Of a stretch of 64,000 bases of DNA, positions 1 through 8,461 are shown one piece after another. Location of the stretch: contig NZ_BMGT01000003.1 in the NCBI RefSeq assembly GCF_014640335.1, positions 913,149-977,148 on the forward strand, given 5' to 3'. Each line of letters begins with the position of its first letter. Position 1 is the first letter of the stretch. The DNA is from Edaphobacter dinghuensis (lineage in GTDB: Bacteria; Acidobacteriota; Terriglobia; Terriglobales; Acidobacteriaceae). The position numbers were made by a program, and so were the translations under genes. The notes under the pieces are model-generated. The model was not told the origin of the DNA. It saw nothing but the letters and a program-made list of their open reading frames with translations, and did not search any database.

Positions 1-59
1 CGTCTGCGCTATAGTTCTGTTTCAACAGGTCTGATGCATCCTATGAGGACGAGGTTGGA

Positions 60-539
60 ATGGAGCCAGGGAACGGCAATCTGGGCACACACTTGAAGAC
101 GGCTGGTGGCGCGCTGGTGAACTGGTGGCGGGCCGCAACTCTGGATGCACTGATCGTCGGCGTGCTGTGGCTGATTGGGTTGGAGTTGATCCATGTGCCC
201 TTTGCACCGCTGTGGGCGGTCTTGGGCGGTATGCTACAGATCATTCCTACCTTCGGCGGCATGATCGCTCTGATCGGGCCGGTGCTGGCCGTTGCTTTCA
301 GCGGGCACGATGAGTGGCGACTGGGGCTGGTTCTGGGACTTTACGGTGTCATCGTCATTCTTGAAGGGCTTGTGATCGGCCCTTATGTTCTGCACCGGAC
401 GACGAAGGTTCCGTGGTGGGCGGCGTTTCTTGGGCCGATTGTGCTGGGAATCATTATCCCGTTCTGGGGAGTGTTACTTGCACCGCCGCTGCTTGCGATC
501 GTCTTTGCCTTTCGCAAGCCGGCGGTGCCTGGTCGTTGA
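60..539 (+). CDS. Short AI-2E family permease-like protein (C-terminal half only)
   Basis: The 159-residue product is almost entirely hydrophobic, with four or five membrane segments. It carries the stretch typical of the C-terminal half of AI-2E (PF01594) permeases: a DALIVGVLWLIG helix, then a loop helix ending in IIPTFGGMIALIGP, then EGLVIGPYVL near residues 100-110. Family members are usually about 350 residues, so roughly 200 N-terminal residues are absent. The ATG at 60 has a purine-rich site (GAGGACGAGG) about 6 bases upstream, and an in-frame TAG lies at 12-14, so the frame cannot simply continue to the left. It is either a genuinely short paralogue or the tail of a gene broken by a frameshift before the window. 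The substrate is unknown; family members have been linked to signal, ion or small-molecule export. Confidence 0.6.
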   Translation: MEPGNGNLGTHLKTAGGALVNWWRAATLDALIVGVLWLIGLELIHVPFAPLWAVLGGMLQIIPTFGGMIALIGPVLAVAFSGHDEWRLGLVLGLYGVIVILEGLVIGPYVLHRTTKVPWWAAFLGPIVLGIIIPFWGVLLAPPLLAIVFAFRKPAVPGR

Positions 540-542
540 GGA

Positions 543-2333
543 TTAGCCTTCGAGTTTGTAGCGCGTCTCGGCGAGCCGGTAGAGAGGCCGCCAGACCAGA
601 CGATTGATGGTGACGACCATCAGCGCCATGACGATGGTGGCTAGTAGCAGAATGTGAAATTGGCCGCTGTCGGTTGCGGCGCTAATGACTGCGCCCAGGC
701 CAACGGTTTGGTAGGTGTGATTGTTGAGGCTGAAGTACTCCGCGATGATGCTCGCGTTCCATGCACCGCCGGAGGCAGTTACCATGCCGGTGATCAGATA
801 AGGGAAAATGCCGGGAAGGATGACGGTGCGCCAGCGCTGCAGCGTGGTGAAACGGAAGAGGGTCGAAACTTCGCGCAGATCGGAGGGGATGGCCATCGCT
901 CCGGCGATTACGTTGAACAGCACGTACCACTGTGTTCCAAGCATCATCAACACGACGGAACCGATGCCGAGTCCGCCGCCGATTTTGATGAGAGCGAGCA
1001 GGATGACGGGAAAGAGAGCGGGCGCAGGGATGGAGGCCACCACCTGGACCAGGGGCTGCGCGATGCGTGCGAGCCTGGGATTGAAGCCAATGGCGACTCC
1101 CGCGGGAATCGTCCATGCGGCAGCCAGAAATAGCGATAGATTTACCCGGAGGAAGGTTGCCAGCGCACCTTTTAGAATCTCGCCGAACTGGCCCTGATGC
1201 ACTTGTCGCAGAAGACCGACTGCCTGCCATGCCGCATAAAGTATGGCAGCTACTGCGAGCGTCAGAAGTAATATGCGCAGCCAAGATGCAACTTTGCCTC
1301 GTGCTGAGGTAACAGAGTTGTCATTGGCCACCATCCGAGCCAGGCGTTCCCTGCGGACATTCGCGAGATGGCGGTAGACTCCTTCCGTCAACGGCACGAC
1401 GGTGTGCCGTTTCAAATTGCGAATCGCGCGAGAGTGCTGGAACAGGTGAAGCAAGGGAGAGCTGACACGCGCAGTGGTCTCTACCTGCTCGAACTTGAAC
1501 TTGTCGCTCCACGCGATCACCGGTCTCCAGATAAGTTGGTCAGTGGCGACGATGATGGCGATCATGGTGAACAGGCCCCAGGCGATAGCGCGATCATTTC
1601 CTGCGCCCGCTGCGGTTTGCAGATACGAACCAAGACCCGGGAGACGGAAGTCGTGCTTGCCGAGTACAAACATCTCGCACGCCATGAGAAAGAACCAGCC
1701 TCCGGCGACGGAGACCATCGAGTTCCACACCAGTCCGATGGTGGAGTAAGGAAGCTCAAGCTGAATGAAGCGCTGCCAGCGGGAGAACTTGTAGATCTTC
1801 GAGGCTTCGCTCAATTCACGCGGGATGCTCTTGATTGATGAGTAAAAGCTGAAGGCCATGTTCCAAACCTGGCCGGTAAAGATGAGTACGATTGCGCCCA
1901 TCTCGAGGCCAAGCTGCCGTGTAGGGAAGAGTGCGACCATGGCCAGCATAACGCCGGGTAGAAAGCTGAGCACTGGAATTGATTGCAAGATGTCCAGACC
2001 TGCGATCATGAAGGCTTCCAGGCGCTTACTATAGGCGGCGACATAGCCGTAGCCCACAGCAAAGACAAGACTGAGCAGGTAAGCGAGGCCGATGCGTACC
2101 ACAGAATAAAAAGCGTATTGGGGCAGGGCGCGAGGGCTCAGCGAGATGACGATCTCTGGTTCGGGATGACCGAACCAGTACTTCGCAATCTGCATGACGC
2201 CGTAGAAGCAGGCAAGGCCGAGGCCCGCGACGCCCAGGTCGAGGACGAAGGGCCAACTGCGCTTGAGCACCTGCGAGCGAGCGAAGATCTCGCGGCTGCG
2301 GTTGCTGCTGAAGCTGTCGGGCAGGTTGATCAT
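543..2333 (-). CDS. ABC importer, fused double permease subunit (NitT/TauT type)
   Basis: The 596-residue inner membrane protein consists of two tandem BPD_transp_1 permease domains joined by a charged linker at about residues 285-350. Each half carries the cytoplasmic EAA-like coupling loop: ELSEASKIYKFSRWQRF in the first and DLREVSTLFRFTTLQRW in the second. Single permeases of the SsuC/TauC group are about 260 residues, so this is a natural fusion that could form the whole channel alone. Its ATG overlaps the stop of the upstream ATPase gene (ATGA), which indicates translational coupling. No periplasmic binding protein is encoded beside it, so the substrate (nitrate, sulfonate, taurine, bicarbonate or other) cannot be told. 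Confidence 0.85.
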   Translation of the reverse strand: MINLPDSFSSNRSREIFARSQVLKRSWPFVLDLGVAGLGLACFYGVMQIAKYWFGHPEPEIVISLSPRALPQYAFYSVVRIGLAYLLSLVFAVGYGYVAAYSKRLEAFMIAGLDILQSIPVLSFLPGVMLAMVALFPTRQLGLEMGAIVLIFTGQVWNMAFSFYSSIKSIPRELSEASKIYKFSRWQRFIQLELPYSTIGLVWNSMVSVAGGWFFLMACEMFVLGKHDFRLPGLGSYLQTAAGAGNDRAIAWGLFTMIAIIVATDQLIWRPVIAWSDKFKFEQVETTARVSSPLLHLFQHSRAIRNLKRHTVVPLTEGVYRHLANVRRERLARMVANDNSVTSARGKVASWLRILLLTLAVAAILYAAWQAVGLLRQVHQGQFGEILKGALATFLRVNLSLFLAAAWTIPAGVAIGFNPRLARIAQPLVQVVASIPAPALFPVILLALIKIGGGLGIGSVVLMMLGTQWYVLFNVIAGAMAIPSDLREVSTLFRFTTLQRWRTVILPGIFPYLITGMVTASGGAWNASIIAEYFSLNNHTYQTVGLGAVISAATDSGQFHILLLATIVMALMVVTINRLVWRPLYRLAETRYKLEG

Positions 2334-3679
2334 GCATCGATCTCCGCAGAACTTTCGTGCTCGGCCTCATTCAGCTTTTCGGGGAGGATGAATCTTCTGC
2401 GGGATACATCGAAGTCGAAGAGCTCTGCGTAACGACCCCAGTTGATGGCGGTCTCGAGTTGCATGATGGTCTCGTCTTCGCTGAACTGCTCGTCGAGCAT
2501 GTCGTGGAAGAACTCTTCGGGAACGGAGCGATCGCTCTTGGCCTCGAGCGCACGCACAATCTGTTTGAGGAGAAGCACGTTTTCGAGCGCGGCGGTGCGG
2601 AAGAGTTCCTTCTGGCGAAGGATTTCGGAGTTCGCGTACTCGGCGCCAGTAGGTGTGATGGCTGCGTCACCTTCGGTTACGGTGAGGAAGCCTAATAATT
2701 GAGCAGCATCGACGATGGGCAACAGGTCGTCGATCTCGAAGGCCAGGTCGTCGGCGAGACGATAGATATCGTCTTTGCCTTCGTGGTCCAGCACAAGCTC
2801 GAGCAGACCGGCGATGCCGCCGGGACGGGCGTGCGGCAGCATCTGGTAGTGCATCTGGCGCTGGTTGCGAGACGGCTTGTCGTCGAGCGGACGCGGTAAC
2901 GCAGGTGGCTTGGTTTCGGGTTGCGTAAGAACTTTGTAGATATAGTCGACCAATTGCGTAAATGCTGCGGTCTTACGGTCGCGCGGGTGCGAGAGGGAGA
3001 CTCTGAAGTCGGTGCGTACGTGGCCGGGATTGCGGCCAAGAACGATGATGCGGTCGGCCAGCAAGACCGCTTCTTCGATATTGTGAGTGACGAGAAAGAT
3101 GGCCTTGGTGGGGATGGTCTTCTTCTGCCAGAGCTCCAGGAGTTCGCTGCGGAGATTCTCGGCGGTCAGGACGTCGAGCGCGGAGAATGGTTCGTCCATG
3201 AAGAGGACCTCCGGTTCCACGACAAGGGCGCGAGCGAAGCCTACGCGCTGGCGCATGCCGCCAGAGAGTTCTTTGGGATAGGCTGCCTGGAACCCGTCGA
3301 GACCGACGGTGTCGAGAATTTTGAGGCTGCGTTTGCGCCTTTCGGCGGCATCCATGCCTCGTGCTTTGAGAGGAGCTTCGACGTTTTCGAGAACGGTGAG
3401 CCAAGGAAAGAGCGCGAAGCTTTGAAAGACGATGGAGACGTTGACATCAGCGGTGGCGATAGGCTTTTCGTGCCAGTAGACGACGCCTGCTGAGGGAGCA
3501 GAGAGTCCTGTCAACATGCGCAGCAGTGTCGATTTTCCCGAGCCGGAGGGGCCGAGAAGCGCGACGATTTCGCCTGCGGGAATGGACAGGTCGGTTGGAG
3601 AGATGACCTGGATACGGTTCTCGCTTGGCTGCGGGTAGTATTTCTCGACCTGTTCGGCGCGTATGATCACTGGCTGCAT
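2330..3679 (-). CDS. ABC importer ATPase with C-terminal AAA-associated domain (NitT/TauT type)
   Basis: The 449-residue protein opens with an ABC ATPase domain of about 260 residues: Walker A GPSGSGKST, signature LSGGMRQRVGFARAL, Walker B VLFMDEPFSALD and an H-loop VTHN. The sequence is closest to SsuB/TauB/NrtC-like ATPases. After a proline-rich linker, residues about 285-449 resemble the helical C-terminal domain seen in a subset of these ATPases (PF09821, AAA-associated C-terminal domain); its role is not established. It is the first gene of a two-gene operon with the fused permease at 543-2333. The ATG at 3679 is the only sensible start, about 10 residues before the beta-strand that begins the ATPase fold. 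Confidence 0.87.
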   Translation of the reverse strand: MQPVIIRAEQVEKYYPQPSENRIQVISPTDLSIPAGEIVALLGPSGSGKSTLLRMLTGLSAPSAGVVYWHEKPIATADVNVSIVFQSFALFPWLTVLENVEAPLKARGMDAAERRKRSLKILDTVGLDGFQAAYPKELSGGMRQRVGFARALVVEPEVLFMDEPFSALDVLTAENLRSELLELWQKKTIPTKAIFLVTHNIEEAVLLADRIIVLGRNPGHVRTDFRVSLSHPRDRKTAAFTQLVDYIYKVLTQPETKPPALPRPLDDKPSRNQRQMHYQMLPHARPGGIAGLLELVLDHEGKDDIYRLADDLAFEIDDLLPIVDAAQLLGFLTVTEGDAAITPTGAEYANSEILRQKELFRTAALENVLLLKQIVRALEAKSDRSVPEEFFHDMLDEQFSEDETIMQLETAINWGRYAELFDFDVSRRRFILPEKLNEAEHESSAEIDA

Positions 3680-3842
3680 AATTTTTCTAATATTATTGAA
3701 TTTGATCGCTAAATTGAGACGGTTCGTTCGTGTGTCAATGCTGCGGTCAGCGTATCATTAGCTTATATACAAAAAGTAAAAGCAAGCTTATGCAGTTGCA
3801 TTTACAACTGAACGTTGAATCTTTGACTTGAGGACATACAGC

Positions 3843-4226
3843 ATGGCAGATCCGACATCCACCACAACGCCTAAGCCCAGAGTACTTGTCGCCGATGACG
3901 AACAGGTGATTGCCAATACTCTTGCGATCATTCTGAATCAGGCGGGCTTCGAGGCGCGTGCTGTATTCAGTGGCGAGAAGGCGGTTGAATCGCTCGACAG
4001 CTTTCAGCCGGACATGCTCATTAGCGATGTCATTATGACCGGCATGACCGGCATTGAAGCCGCAATCATTACGCGGAATAAGCTGCCAAAGTGCAAGATT
4101 CTATTATTTTCCGGCCAGGCAGCGACCGCAGACCTGCTTGAAAAAGCACGTACTCAGGGCCACGAGTTTGAGATTTTGGCCAAGCCCGTTCATCCGACAG
4201 ATCTTCTGGCGAAACTCCGCGGCTAA
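3843..4226 (+). CDS. Single-domain response regulator (CheY-like receiver)
   Basis: The 127-residue protein consists of a receiver domain only. The acidic pair is in VLVADDE (residues 15-20), the phosphoacceptor is Asp62 in LISDVIM, the conserved Thr/Ser position falls in LLFSGQ, and the invariant Lys114 is in LAKPVH. There is no output domain, so it probably passes phosphate or acts by protein contact. ATG 3843 is preferred over the in-frame TTG at 3828 because AGGA at 3831-3834 lies 8 bases ahead of it. The gene is divergent from the ABC operon. No histidine kinase is nearby, so its partner is unknown. The upstream region holds an inverted repeat, CAGTTG-6-CAACTG, at 3793-3810. Confidence 0.88.
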   Translation: MADPTSTTTPKPRVLVADDEQVIANTLAIILNQAGFEARAVFSGEKAVESLDSFQPDMLISDVIMTGMTGIEAAIITRNKLPKCKILLFSGQAATADLLEKARTQGHEFEILAKPVHPTDLLAKLRG

Positions 4227-4260
4227 ATCGTTCCTAAAACAATTCTTTGATTAGATTGGG

Positions 4261-4305
4261 GGCTCCTGAGATTTCTTCTAAAAGAGGGTGTCTCAGGGCC
4301 TTTTT
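4261..4305 (+). terminator. Probable terminator of the response regulator gene
   Basis: An imperfect stem (GGCTCCTGAGA pairing with TCTCAGGGCC) with a long loop is followed by TTTTT on the plus strand, 35 bases after the response regulator stop. It overlaps the 3' end of the convergent acetyltransferase gene. The stem is imperfect, so the call is tentative. Confidence 0.4.
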
Positions 4306-4880
4306 CGCTCTTTAATTTTGACGGCAGGGGTTCCTCCGTAGACCGTCCATGGGGCGAGATCCTTTGTTGCAACGGAACCTAGACCCAGCACTGCTCCTTC
4401 TCCCACATTGACTCCCGGTGCAACTGAGGCGCGGGCGCAAATCCAGGCATAAGCGCCAAACTCCATGGCGTAAGCCAACAGGGGGAAGGCCGCGTCGTCA
4501 TAGTCGTGCGTTGCGCCGCAGATGTAGGCATCTTGCGAAAGAATGGCGTGCGAGCCGAAGTTGATAGGTGCGGGATTGTAAATCTCAACGCCATCCGCGG
4601 CAGTTACCTGATCGGCACAGATCAGGTTCCACGGTGCCCATACCTTCGATTTCGGATAGAAGTGGCAGTTTGGTCCCATGGCCGCTCCGAAGGAACGGAG
4701 GAGAAACGAACGCCAAGCATGGAAGGGCCTAGGTGATGTTCGATAGAGAATGACCCAGCAGATATTCCAAATGACGCGGCGTATCCGATTGCCAGTGGAA
4801 AAGGCGGGACGAAGATAGGGGTCGGCCGCGGTCTCCGCCGAGATGTGATCGTTCGCGTTGTAGTGAATCTGCCTGGACAT
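4293..4880 (-). CDS. Hexapeptide-repeat acetyltransferase (WcaF/colanic acid type)
   Basis: This 195-residue protein has the left-handed beta-helix layout of exopolysaccharide O-acetyltransferases such as WcaF. Hydrophobic hexapeptide turns run through the C-terminal half (GSHAILSQDAYICGATHDY, GAYAWICARASVAPGVNVG, GAVLGLGSVATKD), with the conserved His in the THDYDD loop as likely catalytic base. The predicted role is transfer of acetyl from acetyl-CoA to a sugar of the polymer or its lipid-linked precursor. The open frame extends to 5024, but the ATG at 4880 gives a normal family N-terminus and leaves a 13-base gap after the upstream glycosyltransferase. It is the last gene of the minus-strand exopolysaccharide run. 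Confidence 0.85.
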   Translation of the reverse strand: MSRQIHYNANDHISAETAADPYLRPAFSTGNRIRRVIWNICWVILYRTSPRPFHAWRSFLLRSFGAAMGPNCHFYPKSKVWAPWNLICADQVTAADGVEIYNPAPINFGSHAILSQDAYICGATHDYDDAAFPLLAYAMEFGAYAWICARASVAPGVNVGEGAVLGLGSVATKDLAPWTVYGGTPAVKIKERKRP

Positions 4881-4893
4881 CGTCTTTGCGATC

Positions 4894-6051
4894 TTACGAA
4901 CGTTGGATTGCCGCTTCAAATAAGCGGATGATGGTCTTTGCCGTTTGTTGCATATCGTAACGCTGATTGAAGCTGCGCAATGCCTGATCTGCCATTTGCT
5001 GCCGGTCCTGCGGTGATGTTGCAATCCAGCGTTGCAGCAGGCGCAGCGTTCCGTCGAGAGTATCCTGCTCCATGAATCCTGCGCCGTCCGCTGCGATCTC
5101 TTCAGCGATGTTTACCTTGTCGGATAGTAGTACGGGAGTACCGCACGCCATCGCTTCTGCAACGGCAATCCCGAAGTTCTCTTGGTGAGATGGCAGGATG
5201 AAAGCCTCGGCGCCGTAGAAGGCTCCCCACTTTGCATCGCCGGTGGCCATGCCCGGCCAGTGGATGCGATCTGCAATACCGGCGCTGGCGGCAGTTTGCT
5301 GTAATTCAGCGCTCCATTGTTGCTGGTCGGGGCCGGCCATCACCAAGTGAAGTTGGGGATCGGTGGCAGCTACCTTTGCAAAGGCTTCGACCAATAAATC
5401 GCAACCTTTTTTACGATGGATTCGACCCAGGAAAAGAAGATAGCGCTTGTCCTTTACCTGCGGGCACTGGTTGAAGAAGATCTGTTTCATTGCCTGCGGA
5501 TCGCCCGCGGGTCCCTTGGCGCCGTAAGGTACCACATAAGGATTCCAACGATGCAGCCAGAAGCTCTGCTCGGCAAGGTGCTTCTCTGCCTCTGAGGTGA
5601 AGAGAACCCGATACGCTCCTCGTAGATTCCAATACTCAGACAGCAGCCAATAGGGCCATTTTTTTGCGTGCTTCAGCGGAAAGGCGTGCTTGAAGTAGGG
5701 GTCCAGCATGCCGTGAGTGAATACCATATATGGAGTATTCGTTCCGGCGAGTGCGCGCCTCGCGGCCAGCCCACAGTATTGCCACAGACCATTCACAATG
5801 ATGCCGTCAAAACGATGCCGGTTGGCCTTGATCCAGGGAACGAGTCGGTTGTTGTAGCCGTAGGTAGAGCCGACAGGGCCAAGCGGATGAACAGGGAATA
5901 TAAGGGTTTTCAGCCAGGGCGAACCGGGGTCATCGAATGTTACGACTTCGCCGACGTAGCCGATGGAGGCATAGCTCATCAGCACCCGAACCGACTGCGA
6001 GGGGCCGCCGGCGGCAGGATCCAGAGTTCCCATGATGTGAAGGATACGCAT
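4894..6051 (-). CDS. GT4-type glycosyltransferase
   Basis: The 385-residue GT-B protein starts with the Rossmann strand MRILHIMGTLDPAAGGP, typical of GT4 donors-with-glycine-loop enzymes. The C-terminal domain shows YLLFLGRIHRKKG (entry of the nucleotide-sugar domain) and the E-x7-E motif in PSHQENFGIAVAEAMACGTPV, whose glutamates bind the donor in retaining GT4 enzymes. Acceptor and linkage cannot be read from sequence. It is cytoplasmic or membrane-associated and works on the exopolysaccharide repeat unit, with the acetyltransferase 13 bases downstream and another GT4 enzyme 66 bases upstream. An intercistronic hairpin separates it from that gene. Confidence 0.87.
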   Translation of the reverse strand: MRILHIMGTLDPAAGGPSQSVRVLMSYASIGYVGEVVTFDDPGSPWLKTLIFPVHPLGPVGSTYGYNNRLVPWIKANRHRFDGIIVNGLWQYCGLAARRALAGTNTPYMVFTHGMLDPYFKHAFPLKHAKKWPYWLLSEYWNLRGAYRVLFTSEAEKHLAEQSFWLHRWNPYVVPYGAKGPAGDPQAMKQIFFNQCPQVKDKRYLLFLGRIHRKKGCDLLVEAFAKVAATDPQLHLVMAGPDQQQWSAELQQTAASAGIADRIHWPGMATGDAKWGAFYGAEAFILPSHQENFGIAVAEAMACGTPVLLSDKVNIAEEIAADGAGFMEQDTLDGTLRLLQRWIATSPQDRQQMADQALRSFNQRYDMQQTAKTIIRLFEAAIQRS

Positions 6052-6082
6052 CAGTATTCACACTTATTGTGGAGCATAAGTA

Positions 6083-6105
6083 GCACTCCTTTATAAAAGG
6101 AGTGC
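6083..6105 (-). terminator. Intercistronic hairpin between two glycosyltransferase genes
   Basis: A perfect 8-bp inverted repeat (GCACTCCT with AGGAGTGC) with a 7-base AT loop lies between the stop of the 6118-7341 gene and the start of the next gene. There is no T-run directly after the stem on the minus strand, so it could be an attenuator or an mRNA stability element rather than a full terminator. Confidence 0.45.
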
Positions 6106-6117
6106 GTTGCAGTGAGG

Positions 6118-7341
6118 TCAGGCGATTATCTTATGCGTCGTGCATGCAATCGCCTGACGCAGACTTTGGATATCCTGTTCGAAACTCCAGTTGCTGATTC
6201 GTTCGAGCCCTCGTTGTCCCATCTGAACCGCCGTCTCTGGCGTCGCCAGTGCTCTGCGAAGAGCAGCGGTGAGAGCATCAACGTCACCGGCTGGAAAGAC
6301 ACAGCCTTCAACGCCGTCTGTGATAAGGTCTGGCTGGCAGCCACAGTCGTCGGAGAGGATGACGGCGCGTCCAGCATTCATCACCTCGTTCACGATGAGT
6401 CCCCAAGGTTCATGACGGGAGGGAAGAACAAATACTGTTGCAATATCGAAGAAGCGAGGCAGCTCTGACTGGTTCCTAAACCCGCAAAAACGAATTCCGC
6501 TCAGTCCGCTCTCGGCTGCTTTCCTCTCGAGCGTGGCCCGTTCTTCTCCGTCTCCAACAATGACGAAATAAGGATGTGGTTCGACCCCTGGGGCTGGAGC
6601 GAGTCTCTTATAGGCTTCGAGAAGATCTTCGCAGCGCTTGCGCGTTTGCAGCTTTGAGGCAAAGAGAATGACAGGTCTGGTTGGATCCAGATTGAGTTCC
6701 TTTTGCAGTTGCTCACGATGTGGCCGCGCCTCGTGGCTGCGCTTTTGAAAATAATCGTTGTCGACAGCGTAAGGCACCAGGTATTGCGGGAAATCATCTC
6801 CAAAGTAATAGTGCCAATAAGCAGAGTTCAGTGTTCCGATCGGAAGAACTCCATCGATAAACTGCTTGAGGAGCTTGAAGAAAAGTTTTTTTGCTATCAG
6901 CTTGGAGCCGCTGCGCTCTCGGTCTCGAAGCCATGACTCAGCACGAAGCAGCACCGGTATTCCCAAAGATTTGGCAGCTAATATTCCGTGTAGTGCGTTG
7001 ACGGTGGAATATCCATGAACCCAAACTACATCGAAGGGCTGTTGATCCTTGCCTCCGCGCAAACGTTCGAAGATGCCGTAGCTGAGTGGGCGAGCTATCC
7101 CTATCGTGGCATTATCGCGGAATGAGGGCAGGAATTCATGACGATATCCATCTAGAAGAGGGACATCCCACTTTACTCCCACTCCTCCAAAGCCCTGATC
7201 TTTATAGCCGCGAACAGAAAAGTCGGAGCCGAATAATACAGTCAATTCGATGTCAGGCTCTTGCGCAATTCGTCGCAATAATGGCGCCTGATATTGAATC
7301 GGATGGCTTACAAGATAAGCAAGTTTTACTTTTTGGGTCAT
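6118..7341 (-). CDS. GT4-type glycosyltransferase
   Basis: The 407-residue GT-B enzyme begins KLAYLVSHPIQYQAPLL, an N-terminal signature of a GT4 subgroup found in exopolysaccharide and lipopolysaccharide clusters. The donor-binding half has VILFASKLQTRKRCEDLLEA and the E-x7-E motif PSRHEPWGLIVNEVMNAG. It would add one sugar to the growing repeat unit on the cytoplasmic face. The start is ATG 7341. The 85-base gap to the SLBB gene holds a LacI-type half palindrome (7388-7402), so it may have some independent control. Donor and acceptor are unknown. Confidence 0.87.
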   Translation of the reverse strand: MTQKVKLAYLVSHPIQYQAPLLRRIAQEPDIELTVLFGSDFSVRGYKDQGFGGVGVKWDVPLLDGYRHEFLPSFRDNATIGIARPLSYGIFERLRGGKDQQPFDVVWVHGYSTVNALHGILAAKSLGIPVLLRAESWLRDRERSGSKLIAKKLFFKLLKQFIDGVLPIGTLNSAYWHYYFGDDFPQYLVPYAVDNDYFQKRSHEARPHREQLQKELNLDPTRPVILFASKLQTRKRCEDLLEAYKRLAPAPGVEPHPYFVIVGDGEERATLERKAAESGLSGIRFCGFRNQSELPRFFDIATVFVLPSRHEPWGLIVNEVMNAGRAVILSDDCGCQPDLITDGVEGCVFPAGDVDALTAALRRALATPETAVQMGQRGLERISNWSFEQDIQSLRQAIACTTHKIIA

Positions 7342-7387
7342 ATCGTCGCCTTGGCCGTTGGCCGCAGTTATAAGATTGCCTATTTTT

Positions 7388-7402
7388 GTGAAGCGCTTAC
7401 AC
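7388..7402. promoter_or_regulatory. Possible LacI-family-like site upstream of glycosyltransferase
   Basis: The sequence GTGAAGCGCTTACAC is centred on the AAGCGCTT core that many LacI-family regulators bind, with outer bases only partly symmetric. It lies in the 85-base gap between the SLBB export gene and the glycosyltransferase starting at 7341. The core is short, so chance occurrence is possible. Confidence 0.25.
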
Positions 7403-7426
7403 GAGTAGCGATATTCATCTAACCGA

Positions 7427-8461
7427 CTACGGACGAGTTGCGTAGAGTAACAGCGTACCCAGACCTATCAAAACGCCAGCCCCACCACCCTTGATGGCTG
7501 CCTTCATCTGGCTGGTCGGCAAGAGGACGATATCATTTGCCTGTAATACCGGGTCGGGAGCTTTTCCATTTAGCACTTTTTTGATATCGACATCGACAAC
7601 CTTGCGTGTAAGGCCTTCTGTCCGAATAATCCGCAGGTCATTCAGCTTGCCCTGAAATCCGACACCACCTCCCAAAGAAGCTGCCTGCATGAGAGTTAAA
7701 GGTGCATTCTGTTGTATTGGAATGGCACCCTCGATTTTGAACGCTCCGAGGAGATAGACAACGCCAACGCGAGGAACAACGATGGTATCGCCAGGAAAAA
7801 CAGGTACATTTCCGTTGGCGCTTTTGGCGGGATCGGTTCCCAGGTCGATCACGATTGGCTGGGGATTTCCCGGTCTGTCGATCGTGATAATGTGACTTGC
7901 CGTTGGAGGCAATCCACCTGCTGCAGACAGAACATCCAATAGTCGTCTTTGACCTTGTACGGGCACGACGCCGTGAACTTCTCCGGTGAAAGTGACCGAC
8001 TGGCCAGGTGCCTCGGCAATCTCAATTGTTACCTGTGGGTCGCGATACATGCCAGCGGCCTTTAAGCGGGTTGCAATCAGGCTTTCTGCTTGATGCACGG
8101 TCAAGCCTTCGACATGCAGGCGCCCTATCAGCGGTAGCTGGACTGTGCCATCCAGGCTTATCCGCACAGAAGGCGTGTAGTCCATTGTGCCGTAGAGGCG
8201 CACCGTTATGAGGTCGCCTTGCCGCAAGAAGACATCGCGACCGGCTGGATACAGAATCGCCGGATCGGTAGTTGGGGCAGCTGTTGGGCTAGCCGATTCG
8301 GACATACTCACGGCGGGACCACTAAATTGTGCGTTTGCCGTAGGGATATAAAGACACAGGGCGGCCATGGCAATGATAGTCAGAAGGCGAAGACTCAGAA
8401 TGCCAGATCGCAGCGATACTCGATTGTGGCTTATTAGATTAAAAGGATTCTGCCTGCTCAT
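7427..8461 (-). CDS. Polysaccharide export protein, SLBB/Poly_export family (Wza-like)
   Basis: The 344-residue protein has an N-terminal signal peptide ending near ANAQ (residues 43-46), then a Poly_export domain (about 70-160, with FLRQGDLITVRLYG and a DGTVQLPLIGRLHVEGLT core), then SLBB modules (about 165-310). A hydrophobic C-terminal segment, GAGVLIGLGTLLLYATRP, may be the outer membrane anchor. I see no lipobox Cys, unlike E. coli Wza. It should form the periplasmic and outer membrane export channel for the polymer. Its ATG shares one base with the stop of the tyrosine kinase gene (TAATG), so the two are translationally coupled, matching Wza-Wzc pairing. Confidence 0.9.
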   Translation of the reverse strand: MSRQNPFNLISHNRVSLRSGILSLRLLTIIAMAALCLYIPTANAQFSGPAVSMSESASPTAAPTTDPAILYPAGRDVFLRQGDLITVRLYGTMDYTPSVRISLDGTVQLPLIGRLHVEGLTVHQAESLIATRLKAAGMYRDPQVTIEIAEAPGQSVTFTGEVHGVVPVQGQRRLLDVLSAAGGLPPTASHIITIDRPGNPQPIVIDLGTDPAKSANGNVPVFPGDTIVVPRVGVVYLLGAFKIEGAIPIQQNAPLTLMQAASLGGGVGFQGKLNDLRIIRTEGLTRKVVDVDIKKVLNGKAPDPVLQANDIVLLPTSQMKAAIKGGGAGVLIGLGTLLLYATRP

